NCBI GenBank assembly: GCA_025765595.1
Contig: JAIVFH010000003.1
Location: 620,001 to 684,000, forward strand
Length of the DNA: 64,000 nucleotides
Direction of reading: 5' to 3'
From: Obelidium mucronatum
Taxonomy: Eukaryota > Chytridiomycota > Chytridiomycetes > Chytridiales > Chytriomycetaceae
Position numbers and translations under genes: made by a program. Position 1 is the stretch's first letter. The number at the start of each line of letters is the position of its first letter. Below the pieces are notes generated by a model. It did no database searches. It worked only from the letters and a program-made list of their open reading frames with translations, and was not told the DNA's origin. Of this stretch, positions 46,868 through 59,501 are shown in pieces.

Positions 46868-48125
46868 ATGCAAACGAGTGGAACTGAAATATCGAAACTG
46901 ATACCCAAAGACCCCAGCTCGACGCCACAGCAACATTCTTTGCATCAGCGAACACGAGAAATCATATCATCATCACCATCAAAACGCGAACCAAATTTTC
47001 TCAACACTGAACTCGAAGAATTTAAGCAATTCAAAGCATCTATATATGAGGAATTAAAGTCTCTGAAACATTCACTCGCAATTGTGACAAAAGAACGCGA
47101 TAAAATGCGAGAAGACCATACCAAAGTAATTTCGTTTCATCAAAAAGAGAATGCTAGGCTACGTGATGCAAATGGAAGTGTTGAGGCGATTAAAAGCTTG
47201 GAGAAAGAGAATCGGAGGATGGCAGATGATTTGGGGATATTATTGAAACAAAACGAAGAGCAGAAGGTTTTACTTTTTTTTCCAATTTTGTTATCTGATT
47301 TTTGCATATAATTCTGTTTTCGTTTCAAGGAGTTCATTCGTGATCTTGAAATCAACATGTCTCTACAAAAGGCAAAATTACGCCATGCCACAGAAAGTAA
47401 CGAACTTAAACAAAAAATTATTATGGTTTGTGTTCCTTTTTCTACCCTAAAAAGAACTTTTGTATCTTAAAATTCTGTTTTTTTATTTAATTTTCCGGCA
47501 GGAATTCGAAAAACGCGCCACAGAAAACACCGACGAATACGATGCAAAACAAATTGCAGTATTACGTGAATTCCAAGCCCATCGATTACAAGACTTGTAT
47601 CAAAAGTCTAGGCGGCATTTGGAAGTTGAACGGAAACACAATGACAGTTTACGGAAAACGCTGACAGAGAGCCAAAATGCAGCCTTGATTGAACAACTCA
47701 AAGATGAGGTTGCGGCTTTGAAAGAGGAGAACTTGAAGCTGAGAAAGGATAATTTGGCAATGAAGGTATCCCAACTTGCTCCTCTCCAGCCCCCTTTCTT
47801 ACAAATTTCGCGCCAATCATAGAACATTCAATTCCATCAAGAGAAAGAAATTGTCACATTACATGAACGTAATCAAAAGCAAACCATTGAAGAATTGGAT
47901 CAAGAAATTCATCTACTTAAACTTCAAATATCCAAAATGGAAGCCCGGGAAAAAGAGCAACGCCTTCACTCATCATACGTACCATCATTAAAGCATTATG
48001 CTACAACAGGAGGTTTGGGTCTAGACCACTCAAGGGCGGTATCTTCCATGCCTGGTGGACCCACATCTCAAAGGTTTTCGTCCACTATGGCACCTTCTGC
48101 CACATCTGCTTGGACTACGACTTAG
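46868..48125 (+). CDS. coiled-coil protein, unknown
   Basis: Four exons (46868-47266, 47330-47425, 47502-47765, 47823-48125), about 353 aa. Nearly the whole protein after residue 45 is heptad-patterned coiled coil (LKSLKHSLAIVTKERDKM, LEKENRRMADDLGILLKQ), ending in a Ser/Thr/Gly-rich tail. Such proteins are often centrosomal, basal-body or cytoskeletal, but no specific family is recognisable. Start chosen at the first ATG after in-frame stops. It lies 541 bp from the divergent NDUFS1 start, and that space shows no further gene. Confidence 0.7.
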
Positions 48126-48287
48126 AAGTTATTAAAGCGGCTCACAGAACTCTACTTTATCGGCTGACCGTCTCTAGTTTTTTTGTTGTACTTGGACTTA
48201 CCAAAATAAAAAAAACCATCCTTCAATTTTAACATACTTTCATTTTGTCTGTTCATAAGTTACTCATAAATCACAAAAACATAATAA

Positions 48288-51200
48288 TCAAACAATAGTT
48301 AACACGACACTTGTAACTGGGCCTACATCCCAAATCTCTCCAGCAGCATCCACCAGTTGATTACTAATCAAGAGCACATATTTTCCTGCCACCTCATTAC
48401 AAGAGCCTTCTTTTATACCACTAAGGAGGTTCCATCGTGCCGCCTCCACTTCCGTATACCCAATGGAACATTTGGTTTCAAAGTAGCCATCCTTGATTCG
48501 AGACTTGAAGGATGAAACCAAAGAGCTTTCGGTCGACGTGGTACTTCCATTCCAATATGTTTGCGGATGGATAGTCAAAGAGACTTGATGATAGTGCATG
48601 GAGAGCCTCTCTGAAAATGAAGTTTTAACACAAAATCAAGAGGTACCAACGAGAAAAAAAAGCCACCTTTGAAAGCTGCATCAACAACCAAATCCCCCTC
48701 CACCGTAAACACTATCCGTGCCCCATCTGTTCTCTCAGCCACAATCTCACAATCTTCCGGGATTGCTGGAGAAATCTTGGCATCAATCAAACATATCCTT
48801 TTCGTTACAAAAAAGTAACTTGGAAACATGAAACTAATACCACCACCAGCAACAGAATCCTCCTTCCCAACATCATCAGTTATCGTCGTCATCACCACAT
48901 CTCCGCCATTATTGTCAATTCCTGATTCCATTATCGACGTACACGTTTCAATAAAGTCTCCAATAACCATTCGGCTTTGCCCATCCATATCGGGGAACAT
49001 TTTCTTTAGTTTCGTTGCTTGTGTAATCACTTGTTGCATCAATGGTCTGAAGAGCACGCTACTTTGACCACTCATGGCGCGCAGATACATGATTCGGAGA
49101 GAAATCCAATACTGACAAAATCGCCGTTCTGGAGTGAGACCAGTCAACAACAGTTGAGCTTTATGGTAGTGGCATGACACCGCCTCTTGGAATTTAGACT
49201 CCATTCCATGTTGTTGATGCCGGTTCCAAGTTTTAAGTTCACATTCAGCCAAAGTAATTGAATGAAGAACTTGTAACCACTGTTGTGTTGGTTCGGACTG
49301 TGTCTAATACGAAAAAAAAAAAAGTTTAGAAACAGAATGTTGAAAAAAACATGAGAAAAAATTTTTCCACTAAAATTTTTTTCTTTCCCTTGCAAAAAAA
49401 AAAAAAACAACACGTAACTGATTGCTGACACTGCTCAAATAGAATGTTCGCCAGCTCAACATGCCCACCAATCATTGCACTTTGAGCGACTTGATAGACA
49501 TCCCAATTCGACTCAAGTAAAACTTGGAAGCCTGGGTGCGCAAGTACCTCTTGATCGAAACTCACGTCAGATGGAAATCGCAGACATTGCTTCAGAAGCT
49601 GTAGTTTACTTTTGCACTGTCGTAACAAGAAAACGCGGGGGTGTGAATTATGTTTGTTTGAACGAAAAATCCCACTTACATCAATAGCACTCAGACTTAA
49701 CACTCTCTCTGCAAAACGACGTCCAAAAAACTTGAGTCGGTTCTTCATAAGTTCCTTGCAAAGGAATGACATTTCTTTGATGATAAACGGGACAACTAAT
49801 TTTGAACAAGATAAGACTTAAATAACACAAATTAATTCACCAGACACCAACATCTTTGCGACTCCAATAAAAACAAAATACGATCCCCGAGGCGTTCGTC
49901 AACACTTCCTGTGCAAGCAATAATAATAAAGCAATGCAGTAAAACGGAAATCTGTTTGACACAAAGTGTCCATTCAATTTGTATGCTCCAAGCAACTGTA
50001 AATACCTCTTGTGTCACGATGGCAACATCATGGTTTTTACAATCCCTCCGTGCCAACAGCATTTCATAAATTCTTTCCAAAGCTTCAGCTTTTCTCCTCT
50101 CTAAAATGGGAGTCATACACAGTTGACCTTAGAGGGTATGGCAAACGTAAACAAACCGTCAGGAGAAAACTCCAAGCTTAGCTTAAAGAATTTGCTTGCC
50201 ACCAATGCCCCGTTATCCGCTTTCACAATCGAGTTAAAGATATGAACGGGGCTAATGAAAGTGTCAGTAGCAGGTGTAAACAGCAGTTCTGCAAATCGTG
50301 AAGATTTACACAAGGTTTGTAAGAGTCGGATAGCCTTTGTTGTCTTCAGTGCAGTGGAGAAGTGTTGGTTGGTGATAACCGCCGAAAAGCGCTAGATCAA
50401 AAAGAACTTTAGGGAAAATCGAAACCGTGAGTATTCGACCAGCATACTTTGAGATCAGGAGACTTGAAATGGTGACTTGCTGACTCTGCAATACTGTTTA
50501 AATTGTCCAGACAAGAAAGGATAATGAGTTCGGATGACTCGGGTATTAAATAGGACGATAAAAATTGAATCTAAAGTAGCAGCCAATAAATTTTTACGAA
50601 TGCTTTTTGTGCTTGGTTTTTGCTTCACCTGCATAGGGATTTGAAATGGGACATGAAGAGCCAAAATAGTCAAAGACCGAAAAATGACTAGCTTTGTTTC
50701 GATGGGCGGATTATGGTTGATGAGTCGTAAGCACAGCGCACGAGCCTTTGGCAGATATAAGAGAGAATTCAGAGAATAGAAATAACGCGATTAACCTCTT
50801 GGGAGGCCAGAAGATTGCGATGCACATGACTTAAAATCCGAATCAAATTCGTTGAAGTGGCAGGACCTTGCTCTAGTTGAAGTTAAGGGGTCTCAGCGAT
50901 TACGAAAGCAGTGGTCGCAACGCCATCAGAGAGATATTATACGGATACAAGTCGCAATCTCTTGATGGAATGACATGATTTAAAGGTCACTATACTTGTT
51001 GAAATCCGGGAAATTTTCTGCACAATCTCCATCAAGAACATGCTCGTTTTAGCGCTTCTATCTGTGGCAAATATGGCGGCATTATATTCGAGAGGATCCG
51101 TGGATTCCAAACTTTCAATGATACTACATTCGATGATCAACAACAGCACTACAGAGAACACAATCAGCACCTGTGATGAACATCAATATTGTCGTGAATA

Positions 51201-51673
51201 GTATGGGCCAGGAGTCCGTACAATCTAAAGAGAGGCGATTGGTGTTGGCAGGCACGACGGCTTGGACGCGTACCTCAGCGTCAGGGCGCGTGCGATTGGA
51301 TCATTGCTGATCAGCACGACTTTAATGCGTTTGATGATGCCGCTGATGTTGTTGCGCGGGGCGGCCAGGGACGCGCTGACGAGCTTGAAGACCTTGTAGA
51401 TTGCAATGCGCAGCGAATTGTCCGACTCGCGCCACACGTCGGCGAGCACGAGCAGCGCTGTGGGGGCGTGTGTGAGTCAGTGTGAGTGCTGTCGGCGGAA
51501 AGCGCACCGTGGTTGGCGGCGGCCAGCTGCGCCGCGTGCAGATTGGCGGCGCCGAGCAGCGCCGCGGCGGCCTCGAGCACGCTGCGCTGCCGGTCCGCGT
51601 GCGCGCCCGCGAGGCCCTTCGTCAGCGCGGCCACCGCGGCGCTTGCGGCAAAGTCGCCGGATTCGATGTCCAT
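48288..51673 (-). CDS. INTS7: Integrator complex subunit 7
   Basis: Up to fourteen exons from 51673 to 48288. HEAT-like N-terminal landmarks match INTS7: ALLVLADVWRESDNSL, NDPIARALTLRLYGLLAHTI, EYNAAIFA, LIRILSHVHRNLLASQEARAL. Later come SNWDVYQVAQSAMIGGHVELA and the C-terminal LLISNQLVDAAGEIWDVGP. INTS7 is part of the Integrator core that cleaves nascent snRNA and promoter-proximal transcripts. Splicing is unresolved between about 49795 and 50110: reading frames require either a tiny intron of under 30 nt near 50105-50135 or a frame disruption, and the exon near 49850-49910 meets a stop in the frame needed downstream. It shares a 40-bp promoter with the glycosyltransferase fusion. Confidence 0.78.
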
Positions 51674-51713
51674 CTGTCTTTTATTTTTTTTATTTAACTA
51701 TTTATTTATTCAA
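51674..51713. promoter_or_regulatory. 40-bp AT-rich bidirectional promoter
   Basis: The complete gap between the INTS7 and glycosyltransferase start codons is 40 bp, almost all A/T, with TTTTATTTTTTTTATTTA-like and TATTTATTTATT strings. Both flanking first exons are very GC-rich. Composition and motif closely resemble the block at 13186-13223. Confidence 0.6.
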
Positions 51714-54459
51714 ATGAAGGTCGTCCGCCGGCTGCGGCGCTTCGTGCAGCTGCTGCTCCTCATTGCCGCAGCGTGTGCCCTGGTCGCTGCGCTGCTGTCG
51801 GGACGCAGTCCGCCGCCGCCCGAGTACAGTCCGCTGACCTCGACCCTCGAATGCCACTCGAACACGCGCACCTGTTTGCTGAGGAATGTGCACAGCGTCA
51901 ACGGCGAATTGATTCTATATATGGGGAAGGACGCGTTCGACTGTGCGGCTATGGGCCTGGACGACGCGCTGGCCATGTTTACAGGGATCGGCTGGGGAAC
52001 TGGTATTCTTCGTTTCTTTCGAAGAAGTCTATCACTGATTATATACAAACATATCAAGGCTATGTTCGCTTTTTATGCGAAAACTCTGTTGATCACTGGA
52101 AGGGCGATTCGCTGGCTTCCTTGGGTACCAATGACACAAACCCTGACAACCACAAACGATTTGCCATCCCAATCCGAGTTCTCAACGCGAATCCACCTAA
52201 AAAATACGATCCCTCGCCGATCGTTATTGCTGAACCAACAATACTATATTCTGTACTTTGGCCCAATCTATTCCGAACTATCTATGCCGCATACGCTGCA
52301 TGGTATTCGCTCCTCGAATATAAAATATTCTTTAATGACCATCACCGAGTTCTTCTTGTTGATCGAACGCATGGATCAAATCCATACAAATTTCTTCAAA
52401 TTATTCAATCCGTAACGCCAACACCAGTAATGACTTCAAGCCAATTGCTGAAGGGACCTCCGCATATATTTAGAGCATTGGTTGTGGGTTTAAGCCGAGA
52501 CGCATTGGTAGCTGAAATTGTACTGGAACGTGGCACCGAGTGGCGATTCACACTTCGTCGTAGAGCACTGCACATGTTTTGCAAAGCTTTAAAACAAGGA
52601 ATCTTGAATGATGGACACTTCGTGAAAGGCCTTGATATTCCTGGACGAGAATCTTCGGACATGGAGTTTGCCTCAACAGTTCCATCAAAGGCATTTTGGA
52701 GTTCATGGATCCACAAGCACAAAAGAGCGCCCCGCGTTACGCTAGTTTTACGCGAAGCAAATATGCCTCGCCAAATTTTAAACCCTGGTGAGTTGATCGC
52801 CGCACTCAGTAGGCTCCCCATACAACTGCAAGTCCACCAATTCCGACGTCTTACTTTGATTGAGCAAGTTCGAATTGTTGACAATACTGATATTTTTATC
52901 ACAATGCATGGTGCCGCAATGACGCACATCTTATTCTTGAAACCGGGGGCCTATGTCATTGAATTATTTCCATACTCATTCAAGAAAGTCATCTATGAAA
53001 ACATAGCAAGTATTCTAGGGATTCAATACCTTCATTGGCAGAATATGAAAGAATCTCAGACAAAATTTAATTGGCCGGCAGTGGAACAACAACGAGCAAC
53101 GAACATGACGAAAGAGAGAATCACAAAATTGCCCATTGATTGGTATAATATGGATTCGAAAAACTATTGGCGAAATCAAGATACAGTAGTTGCTGTGGAA
53201 GAAATCACGCATTTGGTTGACACTGTTGTGAAAGACCGTCGAATTGAAGGCAACACGAAATACCTCATGTTTATGCCTTGGGAACAATTCAATAATCAAG
53301 TCGTTGGGTTTAAATCTGCTTGTGCTGTTGCAAAAATTCTGAATCGAACTCTTGTGGTAGACACTTTTGATGATTTGTATATATTTCAACTTTAACTGTT
53401 ACCAAATAGCTTCCTCACCTTGGTTACAAAGGTCCCAAACGCCCACTGGCAACAAATTCGACGCCATTAGCACCACCAAATGGCGAGTTCAAAGTCGCCG
53501 ATGTCGTCTGGCATCCGTTTGAATACTACTTTGACCTGACAAACCTCAGCACAACGCTACCATGCTCATTTATAACATTTTCGAATTTCTATAGTCTATA
53601 TTCAAAGCACGGGGCTCTGCCTGTCATTCGATATCACCATCTAGCCGACAACAAAACCAGCGAACACGAATTCCGTGCCTATTACAAACAAATTGCACGC
53701 CTGGAATTCAAAAAAGTTGAATGGGACAATGTTTATTTCCAACTATCCGAATCTGATATTCGGAGGGTACATTCAAAGGATGCAGATACAAATGTGCTTG
53801 CATTGGGGAGCATGTTTTGGTATTTCGACTTTGGGAAAGACGCTGTTTATCCAATTAAGGAATATGTGGACTATATGGATGTTCCCATGTATCAGCAGAT
53901 ATCTCAGAGTTTGGTTTTTTCTGAAAGGGTTCAGAAAAATGTTGCGCTTTACTTGGAAAAGCAAAACTTGATTGACGCAAGTGTCTCGAACTCGAATGGA
54001 GCTCATGAATATGTTGCAATCCATGTGAGACGCGGGGATTACGAGGAGAAATGCAGGGAGTTACCAACCAGCGAGTTGAGCGACAGATGCTTCACAACAA
54101 TCACACATGTGCAACAAGTTTTGCATGAGCAATTCACAGTTGGTGAAATGAAAAACAGAGTATTGTATATCAGCACAAATGCAAAAGACGAAGAGATGGC
54201 TGAAATTGCAAAACTTCTTGGGAACAATTGGAGTCAAGTCTTGTTCCAAAAGGATCTCACGTTTGGAAGTAGAACTGATTCCATGCAAGAAAATTCATTA
54301 TCTGCTGAACTTTTACCAGAAGACGGTGTGGATGCATCCATGTTTGACCAGTTAATCTGCGCCAAAAGCAAACATTTTGTGGGGAATTTGTACAGTAGTT
54401 TCACTAGACATGTGATTGATATGAGAACTTTGGCTTCCATGAAATCTACACTGTTTTGA
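51714..54459 (+). CDS. bifunctional glycosyltransferase: GT61 (EOGT-like) fused to O-fucosyltransferase
   Basis: Three exons (51714-52002, 52059-53356, 53410-54459) encode about 878 aa. A basic N-terminus and hydrophobic segment (QLLLLIAAACALVAALL) form a type II Golgi/ER anchor. Residues of roughly 100-490 carry GT61 signatures: LVLREANMPRQILN, EQVRIVDNTDIFITMHGAAMTH and PGAYVIELFP. From about 515 an O-fucosyltransferase domain begins with KYLMFMPWEQFNNQ and LNRTLVLPHLGYKGP (restored across intron 2) and later AIHVRRGDYEEKC. Both halves look complete. The fusion implies two sequential or co-targeted sugar transfers on secreted proteins, for example O-GlcNAc-type and O-fucose on the same folded repeats; this role is inference. 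Confidence 0.82.
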
Positions 54460-55253
54460 GTTGCTGGTTTGATTAATCGGCTTTGGATAATAAAAGATAT
54501 ACCAGTGATACAGGAGTCCCTACTGTTAATTTCAACAAGAAAGACCCAAACAAATTGTCAGGTAGAATTGTCAAGTCAGCAAAAAATATCTTATAAAAAA
54601 AAGAAAAAGGAATAATGACTCATGAATATTCAGCATCACCGTGTTGGCTATCTAAAATAAGGGAGGCATAATTATGGGCCAATAGTTTTGAACAAGAAAC
54701 TCAAATACATTGTGCTCAATAAAAAGAGCAAGTGTGTAAATGAAAAAAAAGGCATGCATCACCGGGCTTCAAGGGCAGAAATAGATGGTGGTTGGTTTTG
54801 TGGTATCCCAATATAACCAGCGTCGGTGGCACTGAGAAACCCTTTGGACATCCAGCCTATTCGGTAATAACTGACTAACAATATCTACACAAAACCCACA
54901 ATCAAGCATCAGCGAGATTGCCCAAGCCAAGTTTTCCATAAACAGGGCAGATTTTGGATCCCTTTCCATTTGAAATGGTCTGGTATCTTTAGAGCTGACT
55001 ACACATTGGATTTTTGGACATGCTGGCGGTGGAACTTAAGGCTCTTGAAGCGTCCAACAAAAAAGCAAAAACCAGCCCTTCAGCTTGCAAAGAACTGGCT
55101 AAACAGCTGCAGCAATACAAGGTTTTTGCTTATAATAGTACAATGAGTAAGAAATTGGTGGCAGGTTAGGGGCTGTTTGTTCCTTAAATCATGGAACAGT
55201 GAAGTACATCAAGAACAACCTGGCAAAACATGGAACCAAAAAAAGGACAGAAG
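54460..55253. other. intergenic, start of repeat island
   Basis: No convincing gene. A short frame at 55019-55167 (MLAVELKALEASNKKAKT, about 49 aa) looks like a fragment of a transposon-type protein. The rest is AT-rich without visible structure. Confidence 0.4.
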
Positions 55254-55497
55254 AAAGCAAAAGTAAGGTGCGAACGGGGCGGGTTCGGGGCCGGGTTTCT
55301 GTTCATCCTGAGGACACGGGTTTGGGAACAAGCCCAAACCATGACCCCGCCCCGCAACCCGACGGGGTTTTACAATCCAATAGTAAAGAAGGAAAGAGAT
55401 TTTTTAATATTACAACCTAACGTAATAAACAATAAAAAAAAGGAATGAAAAGAAAAAACTCAATATAAAATCAAAAAAAAATTGAAGCAGTGACCGA

Positions 55498-58400
55498 TCA
55501 AAAATAGAAGGAATATTCCTCCTTATTTGCCTCATTAAAGACTATATTTCCAAACCAATATTTCAGGCATTGTGCCATTTCAATAGTTTTTCCTGTCAGT
55601 CGTGTTCTCAGTCTTGTGCACATTCTCCCACTCACTGAAAACATGTGTTCAACATCAACACTTGATCCAGGGGAAGCAAAGAAATCCCGAACCATCCACT
55701 GCAAAACAGGCCATGACTTTTGTTGCTTCCAGTACTGAAGAGGGCAGAAGGACATACTTGCAATTTCCGGTGTAGCCTCCATCTGGTCAGAAAGGTACTT
55801 GTCACATTCGGAGAGCACAGGTTGGGAAGATTGCCTCGTCAGCCACTCAGAGAATAGGGGATCCACATTGATATTTGCTGTAGCAGAAGCAGAAACTGAT
55901 GGAGCCAGATCATTGTTGTGTTGCTGGTTTGGTCCATACTTCTCGGCATACCCTTTATACACTGCTCGAAAACGAGCCTCCACATGGTGGTGTGATACAT
56001 ATGGGTTATTGAGAAAGAAGTTCAGTTTCCTGCGCGGATCCAAAACTTTGAACATTATTTAAATTTAATATTATATAATTATAAGATAGAAAAAAGAAAA
56101 AAAGGATAACCTATTGGAATAATATATGCGTCTGACGCACATATTTCATACGCATACTTTTCCAGCTTTTCCAGTGCACATGCAGCTCCATTTCGCAAAT
56201 ATTAGGGGTAGTCACCAGAGATCGACTTCAAGTCAGAACAGAGACTGACCATTAAAGGAATAATGATGTGGGTAGTTGGCTTGCTCCCAACTGAAAGCCG
56301 TTTCGTTGCATTATAAAAGGGCTGGAGAAATTGCTTTAACTGCTTGAAGTGGCTGAGGTCGGTGGGTTTGAAAGCCATGTTCTCATCACGTGAAAACCCC
56401 ATGCAGTACTTAGCTTGATCTCTTGGAGCCACTGTTGCCAGAACAATGTTCAATGGGTCCCAAACGTGAATCAATGGGTCAATCATTTCATAGACAGAGT
56501 TCCAGCGAGTCTTAACTGCAGGAAGCATCATTTTGAAGGGTACACCCTTAGCGATGCACTGGTCTTCCACGCGCTTACGTAACGATGGGCTATTTGCTAG
56601 CATTCGAGCAACTGCTTGGGCCTATGCTTGTTTTATTAGTATGACAAAACAAAATGTAACGAACACATTTAAAATGAGCAACCTTTTTCACCAGTTTTCT
56701 CACATCGTCGGGGCAGGGAGAAGTTGAAGCTGTCAGGGACTTCACAATGTCATTAGAGTCATCCATTGAAACTGCTCTCGCCAAAGTCTCAATGATGCGG
56801 AGAGTTTCCTGGTCAAACTAAAAGGAGTCAATTCAAAAAACAACGCATGCAATGAAACATACATGGGGTTCAGCACCACTGTTTCCAGTGGCATCACAGG
56901 GATTAACAAGGGACTCCAAGTCGTCAACATCTTCGTCATCAGCCACCTCGTCAAAGTCGCCATCATCAGCGTCACCATCCTCATTTCCAATTACTTCAGA
57001 AAGACCACAGAGACCGCTGATAGAATCCGTTACAGCTAAGTTCAGGATATGGGGAAAGCAGCGCACATGTTCAAGTGCTTGGGCGTCTTTATCTGAGCAA
57101 TGATTTTAGATTAACAAAAAATAAATTTTTTCCGAAAAAGAAAAAAACAAAACAAACAAAAAGAAAAAAATGGCATCAAACGAATTTCTTCTGACACAAA
57201 ACGAGCATGTCCTGGAATGGATCTCCATGTTGTGATTAAATCACGAATAAATTTAACCATATTGTTGTTGGAAGACGCATTGTCGAGGGTAACTGACTGC
57301 AGTTTTGGAAGCAAGTCCATCTCCAACAGCTTGAGAACCAGCAAATGAGCAAGATTGAACCCACTAGTTAATGAATTGCAGGTTTCTTGTCAACCTGTCA
57401 TGTTAAGGGGGAGTTTGAGGGGGTCAAAGGCCAATTCCTTGTAGTTCTATTTATAGAAAAGATGTTCCTACTTTGTTCAAATGGTTTGAGGGTTAAGAAG
57501 GGGGTTTTTAATAGTTCTATTTTTAGAAAATGGACTTGTTCAAGCTGTGCTTCCCTGGCAATTAAAGAAAAATTGACTTGGAAACCAAAGTAACTCCAGA
57601 CAAGACAACTGTCTCAAAAGGGTTTTTTGGCCTGAGTAATCATGTTTTACACATTTAATTTCCGGCTGCTGTCATGTCATGCTTGTGTACCTGAAAACCA
57701 AAATAAGCTTTCCTCTAATGGATTTCATTGACTAACACAAATTATGGAATCTCTAAAAGAAGGCAAAATAAGAAGTGACTCAAGGCCGAATTAATGCCTA
57801 GTAAGCAGTAAGGATTGCAGGCAGACACATGCATGATGAGAATCTGTCTTCTTTGGCTTCTTTGACATCTTCTGATCATTCCCCAATATTTTAAATTTGA
57901 AAACAAAGACTTTTCGCAAACACCCCTAAAAAGAAATTTTCTGCTTACAAGCTTTGTGAACCCATATAGTCGTAATTTCTCTGGATTTGCAACCTGCACT
58001 GCGAAGAAGCAAAGTGACTGAGCGTATGTCTCTAGTAATTTCAATAAGTACTATTTAGTGTTCAAAAAAAGTTTTAAAAAAACCTGTGAGATCCCTTCAA
58101 AGGCACAAAGCCAACTGTTGTTGACTGATAATTGAAGTCTGGGTCAATCCAGTTGGCTCGAATTCCAAAAAATGCAAGCTTCATGAAGGCAGTCCAAATG
58201 TCTCCTGAAATTGCAATCTTTGAGTGAATTGACGCAAAGTAGAGCTGAACCAGAATAATAATTAACAAAAAAAAAACTGGCAAAAAAATATTTAAAAACA
58301 AGGTTTACTTTCAGAGCAGAGTAACAAGCTTGATATGTTTGAGGAAGAATAATTGTTCGGTATGTAGTGGCTGTTTCGATGAGAGATGGAGCTGCACGGC

Positions 58401-59318
58401 AGAAAAATGTGGCCCATTGCATGACTGTAGGAGACTCAATGAAATGAAAAGAGAAATTGTTGCATAAGATTGTACGCAATGTCATGAAGCGGACAGTGCT
58501 TTTGTTGATGTTCTCTGGAAGCAGTTGCCGCTTTTCCAAAAATGGCAGAATAGTACTGCTTGCGCGAGGTGTTGATTCATTTTCAATATCAGATGAGGGG
58601 GCCCGAAGCCGGTGTGAGTTGGTCAAATGGGATGCAAGGGCTTTTGTTGATGGTTTCAATTCCACTGTGACTGTAATATTCGGTGAATGATAATGTCAAC
58701 AAGAGCCAATAAAAACATACTTGGTTTGCCACAAATACGATCCTGATCCAGTACAACTTGACAGACATAAGCATAGTGGTTGGGACCCAAGCTTGGCTTT
58801 GGTACTGTCTTACTCTTGTCAAAGTATGTCCACACCCAAGATGCCTTCTTTTGCTTCTGCAATGACTGGGGTTGCTGTTTGTTTAATGCGGCATCAAGGA
58901 TGCCACTCAAAGTAGTTGTGGCAGGTGTTGGGGTTAATAATGCACTCGCTGGAGATGCACCACTAAGCGCTGCTGGAACCTGCACTGGTGTGTGCAAACT
59001 ACTGTCATTGTCGCCATCTTTGCCATCTTTGTCGTCTTCATCTTCATCTTCATGAGGGCGCTTTCAAGATGAAGAACCAGAAGTTGGAGCTGCTGCATTC
59101 AAACACAAGCCTGAAGCTGTCTGCAGAGGCTGTCGCTGTTGAGGGGCAGCTGAAGACGATGTTGCTGATGATGAAGATGAGCCACTTCTCCTGATGTTGA
59201 GAAAGGCGCGTTTCTGGCGCTCAGTTTCTTCTTGAGAAAGTCGAGAGATATCACTTCTGCTGAAAAAGTTTGATGCAGTAACACCAGGTGGGGCCCTCTC
59301 CTTTCCTTTTCCAGTCAT
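55498..59318 (-). CDS. hAT transposase with BED zinc finger
   Basis: Spliced from several exons between 59318 and 55498. The N-terminus MTGKGKERAPPG leads to an acidic linker and a BED finger (SWVWTYFDKSK, then CQVVLDQDRIC and HLTNSHR). RNase H-like catalytic acids fit D-D-E: AISGDIWTA, VTLDNASSN and the glutamate in SVDVEHMFSVSGR. The C-terminal dimerisation domain reads LQYWKQQKSWPVLQWM, then FFASPGSS. No internal stop was seen within the exons, so it may be active. A 700-bp intron-like gap (about 57366-58095) holds a copy of the dispersed repeat also found at 62.1-62.7 kb. Exact exon edges were not fixed. Confidence 0.8.
57376..57930. repeat. dispersed repeat, copy 1 (inside hAT transposase gene)
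   Basis: Begins near TTGCAGGTTTCTTGTC and ends near CGCAAACACCCCTAAA. It is closely similar along its length to 62069-62722, including CCAATTCCTTGTAGTTC and GATTTCATTGACTAAC blocks. It lies between transposase exons. Confidence 0.8.
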
Positions 59319-59501
59319 TTAGAGCAACAGTAAGTTGTAGCATGTGAATTTTGTGTGTGAATAGAAATGTTTATTACCCCGGCGGGTCTGGCGGGTTTTT
59401 CGGGACAGGTTTGCAGTCCAACCCTGACCCAGCCCCGTGACCATCGGGTGCGGGGAAACCCGACAGGTTGACCCGAACCCGTTTGCACCTTAAAGCAAAA
59501 G

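Larger units (their letters stand above)
55264..59491 (-). mobile_element. hAT-superfamily DNA transposon, apparently complete
   Basis: Both ends start AAGGTGC(G/A)AACGGG reading inward, followed by GGGTTCGGG-type GC-rich subterminal blocks of about 110 bp (55265-55375 and 59380-59490). The string AAAGCAAAAG flanks both sides (55254-55263 and 59492-59501), containing the 8-bp target-site duplication expected of hAT elements, with one nucleotide of slack. Inside is a spliced transposase on the minus strand. The element is about 4.2 kb. Confidence 0.85.
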
